A DNA stretch of 64,000 nt from an uncultured Clostridia bacterium (GTDB taxonomy: Bacteria > Bacillota > Clostridia > Christensenellales > CAG-314): positions 224,167 through 288,166 of the forward strand of contig CANRFV010000002.1 of assembly GCA_947629985.1 (NCBI GenBank), given 5' to 3'. Below, in pieces: positions 1 through 8,060 of this stretch. The notes under the pieces were generated by a model. It ran no database searches. It was not told the origin of the DNA and saw only the letters and a list, made by a program, of their open reading frames with translations. Position numbers and translations under genes: made by a program. Every line of letters begins with the position of its first letter. The stretch's first letter is position 1.

Positions 1-268
1 CCTTGCCGTTGTCGCGCTTAACTTTACGCCGCTGGGCGCCGACGCTTTTTGGACGGATAAAGCCAATACGGGTTGGATAGTTGCAATGTTTGTTGCGGGC
101 ATTGCGGGTTTTGCCGCGTGCGTGTTAGGGTATATCAAAACAACGCGCAGCAAGCGCTCGGTAAACGGCGACAACGCTCGCGTGCGTATGGGCGCAACGT
201 CTGCGGTTTTGCTTGCAATTGCGGTTGCCGTGTGCGCCGTGCTGTGGGTTTCGAGTTTGTGGGGGTAA
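1..268 (+). CDS. C-terminal part of an integral membrane protein (cut by window edge)
   Basis: An open frame enters from the left edge (first complete codon at base 2) and ends at the TAA at 266-268. About 88 residues are visible. They contain two hydrophobic stretches, one around GWIVAMFVAGIAGFAACVLG and one at the C-terminus (AVLLAIAVAVCAVLWVSSLW), separated by a basic loop with TTRSKR. This fits the last two membrane helices of a small membrane protein. The family cannot be named from this fragment. The next gene, rlmH, starts one base after the stop, so the two are probably co-transcribed. Confidence 0.6.
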   Translation, partial: LAVVALNFTPLGADAFWTDKANTGWIVAMFVAGIAGFAACVLGYIKTTRSKRSVNGDNARVRMGATSAVLLAIAVAVCAVLWVSSLWG

Positions 269-269
269 A

Positions 270-740
270 ATGAAGTTCAAAATAGTTGCCGTCGGCAAAC
301 TTAAAGAAGAATATTTGCGTCAGGCGGTGGGCGAATACGTCAAACGCATATCGCGCTTTGCCGACGTGGAAATAATCGAAATAGACGAATATTGCGTAAA
401 AGGCGCGCCCAATGCGGCGCAGATCGAGCAAATAAAGCGGCGCGAAGGCGAGGCGATACTGTCCAAATCGGACGGCTACGTAATTGCCGCGGATATCGAC
501 GGCAAAATGCTGAACAGCGTGCAGTTGGCGCAACTTGTTGCCAAACAAAAGCAATACAATTCGGTTTTTACTTTTGTAATAGGCGGCAGTTACGGGCTTA
601 GCGACCAAGTAAAAAGCCGCGCCGACGTGCGGTTGTCGTTCGGCAAGATGACAATGCCGCACCAATTGTTCAGGGCGGTGTTGTGCGAGCAGATCTACCG
701 CGTGTGTTGTTTGAACAACAATATTGCCTATCACAAGTAA
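270..740 (+). CDS. rlmH: 23S rRNA (pseudouridine1915-N3)-methyltransferase RlmH
   Basis: The predicted protein has 156 residues, the normal RlmH size (about 155-160). RlmH is a SPOUT-class enzyme that uses S-adenosylmethionine to methylate pseudouridine 1915 in helix 69 of 23S rRNA in assembled 70S ribosomes. The knot signature FVIGGSYGLS is present (family usual FVIGGxxGL), as are the later MTMPHQLFR segment and the family-type C-terminal tyrosine-histidine (AYHK). The ATG at 270 is preferred over an upstream in-frame start because the GTGGGGGT stretch just upstream can serve as ribosome binding site and the encoded N-terminus (MKFKIVAVGKLKE) is the conserved one. It starts directly after the preceding membrane gene. 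Confidence 0.95.
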   Translation: MKFKIVAVGKLKEEYLRQAVGEYVKRISRFADVEIIEIDEYCVKGAPNAAQIEQIKRREGEAILSKSDGYVIAADIDGKMLNSVQLAQLVAKQKQYNSVFTFVIGGSYGLSDQVKSRADVRLSFGKMTMPHQLFRAVLCEQIYRVCCLNNNIAYHK

Positions 741-746
741 CTGCAA

Positions 747-774
747 TTGACAAAAAACGGTATTGTGCTACAAT
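747..774 (+). promoter_or_regulatory. sigma-A-type promoter for the gene at 797
   Basis: TTGACA and TACAAT are separated by 16 bases, and the start codon lies 23 bases downstream of the -10 box. TACAAT is the preferred -10 box across this window. Confidence 0.65.
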
Positions 775-796
775 ATCAGTATCTATCGGTGAATGT

Positions 797-2434
797 ATGG
801 AAAATATTTTAACATCGCAAACGTTGTGGGAAACATTTGACCCCAACGCCGAACAACTCGAATCGGACACAATAAAAACATGGCAGCAAAACGGCGTTAC
901 GGTAAAAAATATGTATTTTACCGGACGTACCTTCGACAACGGTCAGACGCGCGTTTTCGGCACTGTGTGCTACTGCCGCAGCAGCGAAAACAAGCCCGCA
1001 GTGTTGGTAATAGGCGACTTCGACAAGCAGGTCGACGTCAAATTGCTTATCGATTTGGCAAAACGCGGCTTTGTGGCAATGGCGGTGGATCTGTTCGGGC
1101 GCAAGGAATTGGGGCTGTACACGCTGTTCTCCGAGCAGTTGGATTACTGCAACTCCGACAAGAACGTTTCAATATTCGAAATTGCCGAAACCGCTCACGA
1201 CACCAAACTGTACGAGTTTACAGTGTGTTGCCGCCGCGCAATAACTTACCTGCTTACCGAAGAAAACGTGTCGGAAATAAGCGTATTGGCGCAAGGCAGC
1301 GGCACGTACGTGGGAATAATCGCGTTGGGCAGCGACAGCCGTATTGCGCGCGGCGTACTGCTCTTCGGCAATTTGTACAAAAATTTCCCCGCGCCGCAGC
1401 AGGACGCGATATTCGGCAGCGATGACGACGAAGATCTGCACAAACACATCGCCTACGACGCCAAACGCCAGATGTGGACGTTGGGATTGGCGCCGCAAAC
1501 GTATGTGTCGCAGATACAGGTGCCGCTGTACATCGTAAATTCCGCCAACAGCGAATACGTAGACATAGTGGAAACAAGCCGCACCTTTATCCGCGCCAAT
1601 GCCGACAGCCGCTTGTTGATTTTGCCGACGGGTATGGATTATCTCAACAAACAGTACACGCAGTCGGTGGTGCGCTGGCTGGGCGGTCAGCAGGTGGACA
1701 AACCGTCGGAAATAAAAACTTTTACCGATTCCGACGGCGATTTGTGTCTTAGCGTGGCAACGGACAAACCGCTGTCCAAGGTGTCCGTGTGGTACTGCGC
1801 CGACAACGTAGGGCACGCGCGCCATTGGAACAAAGCGGTATTAAGCGGCAAAAACGGCGAATACAGCGCCAAGGCGATAATGTATGCTCCCAAGAGCACG
1901 CTGTTGGCTTTTGCTCTGTTTGACGGCGACATTGCCACGTCGAGCTGCCTGTTGGAGCAAAAAGTGGTTGCCGCCAACGTAAAAAAATCCAACAACATTA
2001 TTTTCAGCGGAAATCTCAATCAAACGCTTGTTCCCGCAAGCGTAAACGGCGATTGGTGGGACGTGGATCTGCAACCCACTCTCGACAAGGGTTACTTGGG
2101 TATTGTGGGCGCCAAGGGCAAGGCGTTGGCAACTTTTGCCGTAAGCGACAAGAGTATCCGTATAAACCCGTCCTTTACGGTTGGGTTCGATATCTGTTGC
2201 AACGTGCGTCAGCAACTTACCATTGTTGCCGTGTGTAATTTCGGCGAAGCGAACGACAAATACATTCAAACCGCACCCGTGGCGGGTAGCGGCAAGTGGG
2301 AAAGGTTGACCTTCGACAAGGAAAACTTCCACCGCACAATGGACGGCAAACAACTGTCTGTGGGCGAGCGCGTGGATATGCTGTTGGTTTACGCCGACAA
2401 CGAGTTTATTATAAACAACATCTTTTTGGTATGA
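797..2434 (+). CDS. Alpha/beta-hydrolase-like protein with C-terminal beta domain, catalytic residues apparently lost
   Basis: The product has 545 residues. The first ~300 look like an alpha/beta-hydrolase of the dienelactone hydrolase / acetyl xylan esterase kind: a strand with AVLVIGDF, a helix, AVDLFGRKE, then the nucleophile-elbow region VLAQGSGTYVG. At the elbow, where GxSxG is expected, the aligned nucleophile position is glycine. The usual catalytic histidine region reads LPTGMDYLNK and has no histidine. The C-terminal ~220 residues look beta-rich and have no family I can name. No signal peptide is seen, so a cytoplasmic location is likely. A near-consensus promoter precedes it, and it overlaps the DUF951 gene by four bases. 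Enzyme activity is doubtful; a binding or scaffold role is possible. Function unknown. Confidence 0.75.
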   Translation: MENILTSQTLWETFDPNAEQLESDTIKTWQQNGVTVKNMYFTGRTFDNGQTRVFGTVCYCRSSENKPAVLVIGDFDKQVDVKLLIDLAKRGFVAMAVDLFGRKELGLYTLFSEQLDYCNSDKNVSIFEIAETAHDTKLYEFTVCCRRAITYLLTEENVSEISVLAQGSGTYVGIIALGSDSRIARGVLLFGNLYKNFPAPQQDAIFGSDDDEDLHKHIAYDAKRQMWTLGLAPQTYVSQIQVPLYIVNSANSEYVDIVETSRTFIRANADSRLLILPTGMDYLNKQYTQSVVRWLGGQQVDKPSEIKTFTDSDGDLCLSVATDKPLSKVSVWYCADNVGHARHWNKAVLSGKNGEYSAKAIMYAPKSTLLAFALFDGDIATSSCLLEQKVVAANVKKSNNIIFSGNLNQTLVPASVNGDWWDVDLQPTLDKGYLGIVGAKGKALATFAVSDKSIRINPSFTVGFDICCNVRQQLTIVAVCNFGEANDKYIQTAPVAGSGKWERLTFDKENFHRTMDGKQLSVGERVDMLLVYADNEFIINNIFLV

Positions 2435-2619
2435 CGGTTTACAATGTAGGCGACAATATAATTACGCGCAAACCGCATGCGTGCGGGTGCAGCAATTGGC
2501 AAATTGTACGCACGGGCGCGGATTACAAATTGAAATGCGACAAATGCGGCAAAACGGTAATGCTAAGCAGTGAAAAATTTCACAAGGCGGTAAAGCAAAT
2601 TGGCGGAAAAACAAACTGA
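2431..2619 (+). CDS. DUF951 small zinc-ribbon-like protein
   Basis: A 62-residue protein matching the DUF951 pattern of Bacillota: VGDNIITRKPHACGCSNW, then GADYKLKCDKCGKTVML. Cysteines in the HACGC and CDKCG segments could bind a metal. The family usually has about 60-70 residues and no firm function; in many Bacillota it lies near replication or ribosome-linked genes. Its ATG overlaps the stop of the preceding gene (ATGA), implying translational coupling, and its 3' end overlaps the signal peptidase start by 20 bases. Family assignment is from the motif; no role is claimed. Confidence 0.85.
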   Translation: MTVYNVGDNIITRKPHACGCSNWQIVRTGADYKLKCDKCGKTVMLSSEKFHKAVKQIGGKTN

Positions 2620-3577
2620 CAATTTTATCGAATCGGACGGCGCGCCCGAACAAAACGAGCAAGCGGATAGTTACGAACAAGGCTGCGATCTTGCGAACGT
2701 AACGCCTCAACAAGGGCAAGACGCGCTTGACGACGACGCGTCCGCCGCAGACGGCGCCGCGCCCGACAGCATTGCGCCCGAACAGAGTTTGGAACGCGCG
2801 TGTGAAAATTCCGACGAAATTTCGCACTCGGACGACTTAGCCGCGACCGAATTGTCGTCGGACGAAAGGGCTGATGTGATTGAAAACGGCGGTGCGGCGC
2901 AGGAAAACGACTTTTTGCCCGAACGATCCGACGGCGGCGTTTCCGCGCGCGAAAAAAAGCAAGACAGATTTTCCAAAGTGATGAACGTTGCCATTATCGT
3001 AATGATAATTTTACTTTCGGCAACGCTGTTGATACGCGCGTTTGTGTTTACGCGAATTGTCGTAAAAGGCGACTCTATGCTGAACACATATATGGAAGAC
3101 GACAGGGTAAACGTAAGCAAATTGACTTCGCCCCAACGCGGCGATGTGGTAATATTTTACGCAAACAAAATAGACAGCAAATTTTTGGCTTTGTTTGCAA
3201 CTCGCGCGCAAAGCGAGGAGGGCGGCAAGTACGAAAAATACATCAAGCGTGTGGTTGCGCTGGAAGGGGACAAAATATGGGCTGTGCCCACGGAAAATCC
3301 CTTTGAATATTATATTTTGATACAAACGGCGCAGGGCGATTTGTTGCGCGAAAATTACTACGTACACGACGGCGAAAGTTTGCCGCAAAGCATATTCTAT
3401 ATTCACGACAGACAATCACTTAGCGGACTCGGCATTTTGCGCGGCACATCGCAAGAAAACCCGCATATAGTGGCAAAAGATTGCTTTTTTGCTATGGGGG
3501 ACAATCGCGACAACAGTCTGGATTCGCGCAAAAAAGGCGACATTCCGCTTGCGCAGTTGTTTGGAGTAGTAATTTGA
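2600..3577 (+). CDS. lepB: Signal peptidase I with long acidic N-terminal extension
   Basis: A 325-residue type I signal peptidase, which removes signal peptides from exported proteins at the outer face of the membrane. Residues 1-120 are an acidic, low-complexity extension rich in D, E and A, not part of the core. One membrane helix spans about 128-148. The catalytic serine lies in VVKGDSM (Ser159), the general-base lysine in YIKRVVALEGD (Lys216), and the conserved GDNRDNS box comes later. The extension makes it much longer than the usual 170-200 residues; it probably lies in the cytoplasm. A ribosome binding site (AAGGCGG) lies inside the end of the DUF951 gene. A rho-independent terminator follows ~100 bases downstream. 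Confidence 0.92.
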   Translation: MAEKQTDNFIESDGAPEQNEQADSYEQGCDLANVTPQQGQDALDDDASAADGAAPDSIAPEQSLERACENSDEISHSDDLAATELSSDERADVIENGGAAQENDFLPERSDGGVSAREKKQDRFSKVMNVAIIVMIILLSATLLIRAFVFTRIVVKGDSMLNTYMEDDRVNVSKLTSPQRGDVVIFYANKIDSKFLALFATRAQSEEGGKYEKYIKRVVALEGDKIWAVPTENPFEYYILIQTAQGDLLRENYYVHDGESLPQSIFYIHDRQSLSGLGILRGTSQENPHIVAKDCFFAMGDNRDNSLDSRKKGDIPLAQLFGVVI

Positions 3578-3668
3578 TTCCGACCAAACGCGTGCGGACT
3601 CGGTTGACGGCGGCTTGCGCCTTGCAACCTTGCACTTTGTGCGCTTACGCGTCCGCACGGTCGGACTA
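3578..3668. repeat. Long imperfect inverted repeat downstream of lepB
   Basis: The arms contain CGTGCGGAC near the left end (after CCGACC) and GTCCGCACG near the right end (before GGTCGG). The transcript could fold into one extended hairpin before the terminator. No coding potential is seen. Confidence 0.5.
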
Positions 3669-3673
3669 ACAAG

Positions 3674-3702
3674 GAAGCAACTGCCCGTTGCTTCTCTTTT
3701 TA
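3674..3702 (+). terminator. Rho-independent terminator after lepB
   Basis: The stem GAAGCAAC / GTTGCTTC with a 5-base loop is followed by TCTTTTTAT. Confidence 0.75.
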
Positions 3703-4320
3703 TACCTTCGCCGGGGTGAACATCCCCGGCATCCCCCGTTAGGGCGCAAACTTCGGCGCAGGTCCGCAGTTTGCGGTAGTTTAATTTGAAACTGTCCGCC
3801 AAGGCGGGTTTACAAGGTTGGGTTTAATTTGGACTACTTGTTGCTTGTTTGGGGTCGCCGCTTGTTGACGGAATTTGAGTTGTTTCCGCGCGTGCTGTGT
3901 TCGCTAACGCGAACGGTTTTATTTACGCGCAAGCGCGTAAGTGTTATTCGCCTACGGCGAGTGTTATTTTTCCGCTTTCAGCGGAAAAGTGTTATTTTGC
4001 CTTACGGCAAAGTTAAGGTTGACATTATTTGAAAATTATTATTGTCGAAAATTTGATTTTTCGGCAATATTTTTTTATTGCTTAAAGTTGTTTTAACTAA
4101 ACAACGCCACAACTGTTTGCGCAGCAAACAATCTCACTCGCCGATAGGCGAATCTCACTATTCGCGATAGCGAATAATCTCACTTTTTCGCCGCAGGCGA
4201 AAAAATAACACTTTGCCGTTGGCAAAAATTGCCAAACGGCAAAATCTCACTGTTCGCGGAAGCGAATATTTTTTTGTTTCTTTTTGTATAAACCGTCGTA
4301 AAAAACGTAAAAATTGCAAT
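3703..4320. repeat. Gene-free region with an array of short hairpins separated by constant spacers
   Basis: No protein-coding gene is supported here. After a GC hairpin (GCCGGGG/CCCCGGC, 3710-3730), about ten short perfect hairpins appear between 3900 and 4266. Arms are variants of TTTGC, TTCGC and TCGCC with their complements, and loops are 2-4 bases. In the left half (3900-4011) they are separated by GTGTTAT. In the right half (4114-4266) they are separated mainly by ATCTCACT, once by ATAACACT, which is the reverse complement of the left spacer. The AT-rich centre (4012-4113) holds a further hairpin including TTGTCGAA. See findings. Confidence 0.85.
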
Positions 4321-5733
4321 ATGAATAAATCTTGGTTTGACAAATTGCAAACTTTGTATTTCGGCGAAGACGATTTTCGCGTGCGCGAAATAAATTGCGG
4401 CTTGCCGTTACGCGCGGTGTGTCTGGATACTATGTGCGACGACGCCAAGGTAAGCAATTTTGTATTGCAGCCGTTGGCGTACATCAAGCGCGCCAAGACG
4501 GTTTACGACGTGCAAAGCAAAATTGCGGTGGGTACGGGCGTACACAAAGTGCCCAATTTTTACGCCGCCGTGTCGGATTTTACCAACGGTTATACGCTGG
4601 TTTTCGACGAATACAACGGCTGCATAGCAATAGATACGCGCACGGTTACGGGCAGGTCGGTAATAGAACCGCCCACATCTATGGTTATGCGCGGTCCGCG
4701 CGAAGGATTTGTCGAGGACGTAAAGGTAAACATCACGCTTTTGCGCAAAAGGCTCAAAACGCCCAATTTCAAAACAGTCAATCTTACCGTGGGCAAGTAC
4801 ACAAATACCGCCGTGTGCGTGTGCTATATCGACGGCATAGCGCAAAAAAAGATCGTAAACGACATCGTTCAGCGCATTGACGCCATCAAGATCGACGGCG
4901 TGTTGGACAGCAGTTATCTCGCCCGTTATCTCGACGTGCACAAGACGTTTGTTTTCCGCAGGGTGGGCGTTACCGAAAAGCCCGACATAGCCGTGGGCAA
5001 AATGCTCGAAGGACGCGTTGCGGTAATTGTGGACGGCTCGCCCATGGTGCTTACTTTGCCGTATCTGTTTGTGGAGGACGTGCAAAGCCCCGGCGATTAC
5101 TACGAAAATTCCGCAATGACAACGCTGAGCCGCGTATTGCGGTTTGTAAGCGTAATCGCGTCGGTATTGCTGCCCGCGCTGTACGTGTGCTTGCAAACGT
5201 ACAATTACCAAATTATACCGTTGCGTTTTTTGATAACGGTGCTTAATGCGTCCGAAGCGATACCTTTTTCGCCGCTTACAGAAATGCTGTTGGTGCTTAT
5301 TGTGTTCGACATTCTGCGCGAAGCCAACTTGCGCATGCCGTCGGCGGTGGGCATATCGCTGTCGCTTGTTGGCGCGATAGTGTTGGGCGACGCGGCTGTG
5401 CAGGCGGGTTTGTTGGGCGCTCCCGCTGTAATGATAGGCGCTCTGTCGGGCATAGGGCTGTTTACATTGCCCGACAATACGCTTATACTGTCGCTTTTGC
5501 GCCTGATAGTAACGCTTGTCGGCGGGCTTATGGGGTTGTTGGGAGTAACGCTGTCTACGTTGTGCGTAATTATTTATCTTGCGTCTATGCAGGATTACAA
5601 AACGCCCTTCCTTGCGCCGTTTGCGCCCGACATTCCCGAGGACAGGCAGGACGCCGTAACGCAAATTTCGGTGCCGTCAATGACCGAACGTCCCCATTCC
5701 GTACCCAACACAAACAAAAAAAGGAGAGGCTGA
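4321..5733 (+). CDS. gerAA: Spore germination protein, GerA (GerAA/SpoVAF) family
   Basis: A 470-residue A subunit of a GerA-type germinant receptor, which sits in the inner spore membrane and takes part in sensing nutrients. The family signature GPREGFVEDVKVN is at about 124-137 within the cytoplasmic N-terminal domain. Hydrophobic helices start near 275 and form the C-terminal membrane domain. A basic tail (NTNKKRRG) ends the protein. The start is set at the ATG giving MNKSWFDKL; no good ribosome binding site is visible, and upstream in-frame starts would lie in the hairpin array. It is the first gene of gerA-gerB-gerC, the usual order. In Bacillota these operons are normally transcribed in the forespore by sigma-G; no such promoter was confidently recognised. 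Confidence 0.93.
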   Translation: MNKSWFDKLQTLYFGEDDFRVREINCGLPLRAVCLDTMCDDAKVSNFVLQPLAYIKRAKTVYDVQSKIAVGTGVHKVPNFYAAVSDFTNGYTLVFDEYNGCIAIDTRTVTGRSVIEPPTSMVMRGPREGFVEDVKVNITLLRKRLKTPNFKTVNLTVGKYTNTAVCVCYIDGIAQKKIVNDIVQRIDAIKIDGVLDSSYLARYLDVHKTFVFRRVGVTEKPDIAVGKMLEGRVAVIVDGSPMVLTLPYLFVEDVQSPGDYYENSAMTTLSRVLRFVSVIASVLLPALYVCLQTYNYQIIPLRFLITVLNASEAIPFSPLTEMLLVLIVFDILREANLRMPSAVGISLSLVGAIVLGDAAVQAGLLGAPAVMIGALSGIGLFTLPDNTLILSLLRLIVTLVGGLMGLLGVTLSTLCVIIYLASMQDYKTPFLAPFAPDIPEDRQDAVTQISVPSMTERPHSVPNTNKKRRG

Positions 5734-6836
5734 TGGACAAAAACCGTGTCAGCGCAGATCAACTTGCGCTTATGTATTTTTTGCTGATTGCCGGCGGAAA
5801 ATTTTTGACTTTGCCTTCAATCCTTGCGGGGGACGTGGGGCACGACAGTTGGCTGGTGCTGTGCTTTTCCTTTTTGTGGGACGGTATTTGCTTGGCGTTT
5901 TTGCTTTGGGCTATCAAAATCAACGTCAACGCGCGGTTGGATATTGCGGACATACTCAACAACAGCGTATCGCGCCCCGTCGGCATTGCGTTGTTTGCTA
6001 TATTTTTTGTGATATTTGTGTTGCGCGCCGACATTTTGCTGTCGTCGTGCTTCAAAATGTTTTCCGTAACCTTCGACGTCAGCACAAATTGGATAGTTTT
6101 TGCGCTGCCGTTTGCCGCGTTGGCGTTTTTTGCTATTGGCAGGGGATTCAACGCCATTGCGCGAACAAGTCAGTTGCTGTTTGGGCTGATAGCGCTGTCG
6201 GTGGTTGCGCTGTTGGTGTCGCCGCTTACTCAAACCGACTTTGCCGAGTTGTTGCCCATCGGTCAGGCGGGGTGGGGCACAATAGTAAAGACGTCTTTTA
6301 CGCGCAGTTTTTGGTTTTCGGATTATATTTTTATTTATTTCGTGCTGGACGGGATCAAAGTAAAAAAACACCTGTATTTGCCCGTATTTACGGCTTTTTT
6401 TGCCGGAGCGGCGCTTACGGTGTTGCTTAACGCCGTTTTTGTGGCGCTGTTCGGGCATCTGGCGCCCAATTTCGACCTTGCTATGAGCAAAATAGGCATT
6501 TTTTCGGTGGCAAGCACCGCAAACGGCCGCTGGGATTGGCTTACGCTGTCGGTGTGGCTAATTTCGGTAATTATCAAGATAATAGTGTACATTTTTTGCG
6601 CGTACAAGTGTATCGAAAAGATTTTCGGCGCAAATTTCGTAAAAATAAATTGGTTTGCCGCGGCATTTGTTACTGCAACGTTGGCGGTTCCGCTGTTTGT
6701 TAACACCGACGGCCTGCTCAATACGGTAATAAAATGGGGTTTGATCCCCTTTGCGGTTGTGCAGTACGCGTTGCCGCTGTTGATGCCGCTGTTTACCAGG
6801 ACGGCGATCGACAAGACGGAGGCGCGTTATGAGTAG
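5733..6836 (+). CDS. gerAB: Spore germination protein, GerB (endospore germination permease) family
   Basis: A 367-residue B subunit of the germinant receptor, related to amino-acid/polyamine/organocation transporters, normally with about ten membrane helices. Successive hydrophobic segments are seen throughout, starting with QLALMYFLLIAGGKFLTLPS, and the sequence is in line with the usual 360-370 residues. The start codon overlaps the gerA stop (TGATG) behind a strong AAAGGAGAGG ribosome binding site, so the genes are translationally coupled. Known members of this family bind the germinant; the ligand cannot be predicted here. Confidence 0.92.
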   Translation: MDKNRVSADQLALMYFLLIAGGKFLTLPSILAGDVGHDSWLVLCFSFLWDGICLAFLLWAIKINVNARLDIADILNNSVSRPVGIALFAIFFVIFVLRADILLSSCFKMFSVTFDVSTNWIVFALPFAALAFFAIGRGFNAIARTSQLLFGLIALSVVALLVSPLTQTDFAELLPIGQAGWGTIVKTSFTRSFWFSDYIFIYFVLDGIKVKKHLYLPVFTAFFAGAALTVLLNAVFVALFGHLAPNFDLAMSKIGIFSVASTANGRWDWLTLSVWLISVIIKIIVYIFCAYKCIEKIFGANFVKINWFAAAFVTATLAVPLFVNTDGLLNTVIKWGLIPFAVVQYALPLLMPLFTRTAIDKTEARYE

Positions 6837-7950
6837 TATCAAACGCATTGCCGTGTTGCTTGCAGCCTTTGTGGCAATAGGGTTCGTATCGCAAAGTTTT
6901 AAGGGCAGCAACGTGTTGGACAGGGCAATAATATTGGGAATGGGTATCGATTTCGACGACGATCAACTTGTACTTACCGCCGAAATCGTCAGCCCCGGCA
7001 ACGGCGAAGAACAGGTGGGCACGTTCAGCAAAACAGTTACTGTTCGGGGCGAAGCAATAGGGCAGTGCATACAGTACGTGGCGGAACAAACGGGCAAGGA
7101 AGCGTCGCTTGGGCAGTGCGTGGTTGTGGTGCTGGGGCAAAACTATTTCGAGCAGCGCGACTTTTCCGACACGGTAAATTACCTTATCAATTCGGACAGT
7201 TTTAAGGAAAGCGCGATAATATGCTGTTGCAGCGGTTCGGCGGAATATATTTTCAACAACGGCAACGCCTTGTCGCAAAGCGTATCGATGTCCATTGCGG
7301 CAATGTTGTTGGATCAGGCGGAAAACGTCGCGGTTGCTTCCAACAATTTGCTGGATTACACGCGCAGTCAGCACGAACTTGACCGCACGGGCTATCTCAA
7401 TCTCATTACGTTTGTGCCGTCCGCAAACAGCGACGCGCAACAGCCGGACAAGGTGCAGGGGTATTTTACGTATAGCAAAGCGGCAATTTTTCGTCAAAGC
7501 AAATTTGTGTGTTATCTGGACGAAACCGACGTAATGGGCAAGGCGGTTTTCGACAAGGACGTAAGCGGCGATTCCTTTGTGGTGTACGACGACGGTATGG
7601 CGTACACGTTAAAGGCAACGCACAAAAAGACGGATCTGCAAGTGTCCGACAGCGCCGTCAATGCGGATATTACGCTGTACGTAAGCCTTGCGCGCACCGA
7701 CAGCGCCGAAACAAACGGGTTTTTCAATCCGCAAAACAAAAAGTTGATTTCCGACGCAATGCTCGAACAGGTGCGGCAACGCGCGCAGAAACTTGCGCAA
7801 AGTTTTTGGGACAAGCAAGTGCGTTACAACTTCGATCTGCTTGACGTACACAAGGCGCTGAAACGCAAACAGGGCGAAAGCCAAGCGCTGTCGCTCAAAC
7901 CTATGTCCGACTTTACGTTTACGCTGACCGTCAGCGTAAAGGAAGGGTAG
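6829..7950 (+). CDS. gerAC: Spore germination protein, Ger(x)C family, without a lipobox cysteine
   Basis: A 373-residue C subunit of the receptor. GerC proteins are usually lipoproteins on the outer face of the inner spore membrane. Family-like features are the early LDRAIILGMGIDFDDDQ segment, the following beta-rich domain and the C-terminal domain. The N-terminus (IKRIAVLLAAFVAIGFVSQS) is a good signal or anchor sequence but has no cysteine, so the usual lipid attachment is absent. It overlaps gerB by eight bases. A weak stem GCGCAA/TTGCGC followed by AATTTTAATTT (7956-7988) may end the operon. Confidence 0.88.
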   Translation: MSSIKRIAVLLAAFVAIGFVSQSFKGSNVLDRAIILGMGIDFDDDQLVLTAEIVSPGNGEEQVGTFSKTVTVRGEAIGQCIQYVAEQTGKEASLGQCVVVVLGQNYFEQRDFSDTVNYLINSDSFKESAIICCCSGSAEYIFNNGNALSQSVSMSIAAMLLDQAENVAVASNNLLDYTRSQHELDRTGYLNLITFVPSANSDAQQPDKVQGYFTYSKAAIFRQSKFVCYLDETDVMGKAVFDKDVSGDSFVVYDDGMAYTLKATHKKTDLQVSDSAVNADITLYVSLARTDSAETNGFFNPQNKKLISDAMLEQVRQRAQKLAQSFWDKQVRYNFDLLDVHKALKRKQGESQALSLKPMSDFTFTLTVSVKEG

Positions 7951-7955
7951 CGCAC

Positions 7956-7988
7956 GGCGCAAAATTTGTTACCCATTGCGCAATTTTA
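7956..7988 (+). terminator. Possible terminator of the ger operon
   Basis: A 6-bp stem GCGCAA/TTGCGC with a 13-base loop is followed by a T-rich stretch. The stem is short, so the call is tentative. Confidence 0.35.
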
Positions 7989-8022
7989 ATTTATTATTGC
8001 TTTATACATTGTATTTGTTATG

Positions 8023-8051
8023 TTGACTGCTAACGCGGTTTGTGATATTAT
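8023..8051 (+). promoter_or_regulatory. sigma-A-type promoter for the ATP-grasp gene
   Basis: TTGACT and TATTAT are separated by 17 bases. The -10 box ends ten bases before the ATG at 8061, so the transcript would be leaderless or nearly so; no ribosome binding site is visible either. Confidence 0.5.
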
Positions 8052-8060
8052 TTGAATGTT

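Noticed and set aside
3829..4032. An open frame through the left half of the hairpin array
   Set aside because: Its residues (VLFTRKRVSVIRLRR and similar) are translations of the repeated hairpins, with no start signal.
4042..4049. TTGTCGAA as a Spo0A box upstream of gerA
   Set aside because: It is part of an inverted repeat (ATTGTCGAAAA / TTTTTCGGCAAT), and the same 8-mer occurs at 40537 and 48306 and in coding sequence as FDK codons; not convincing as an operator.
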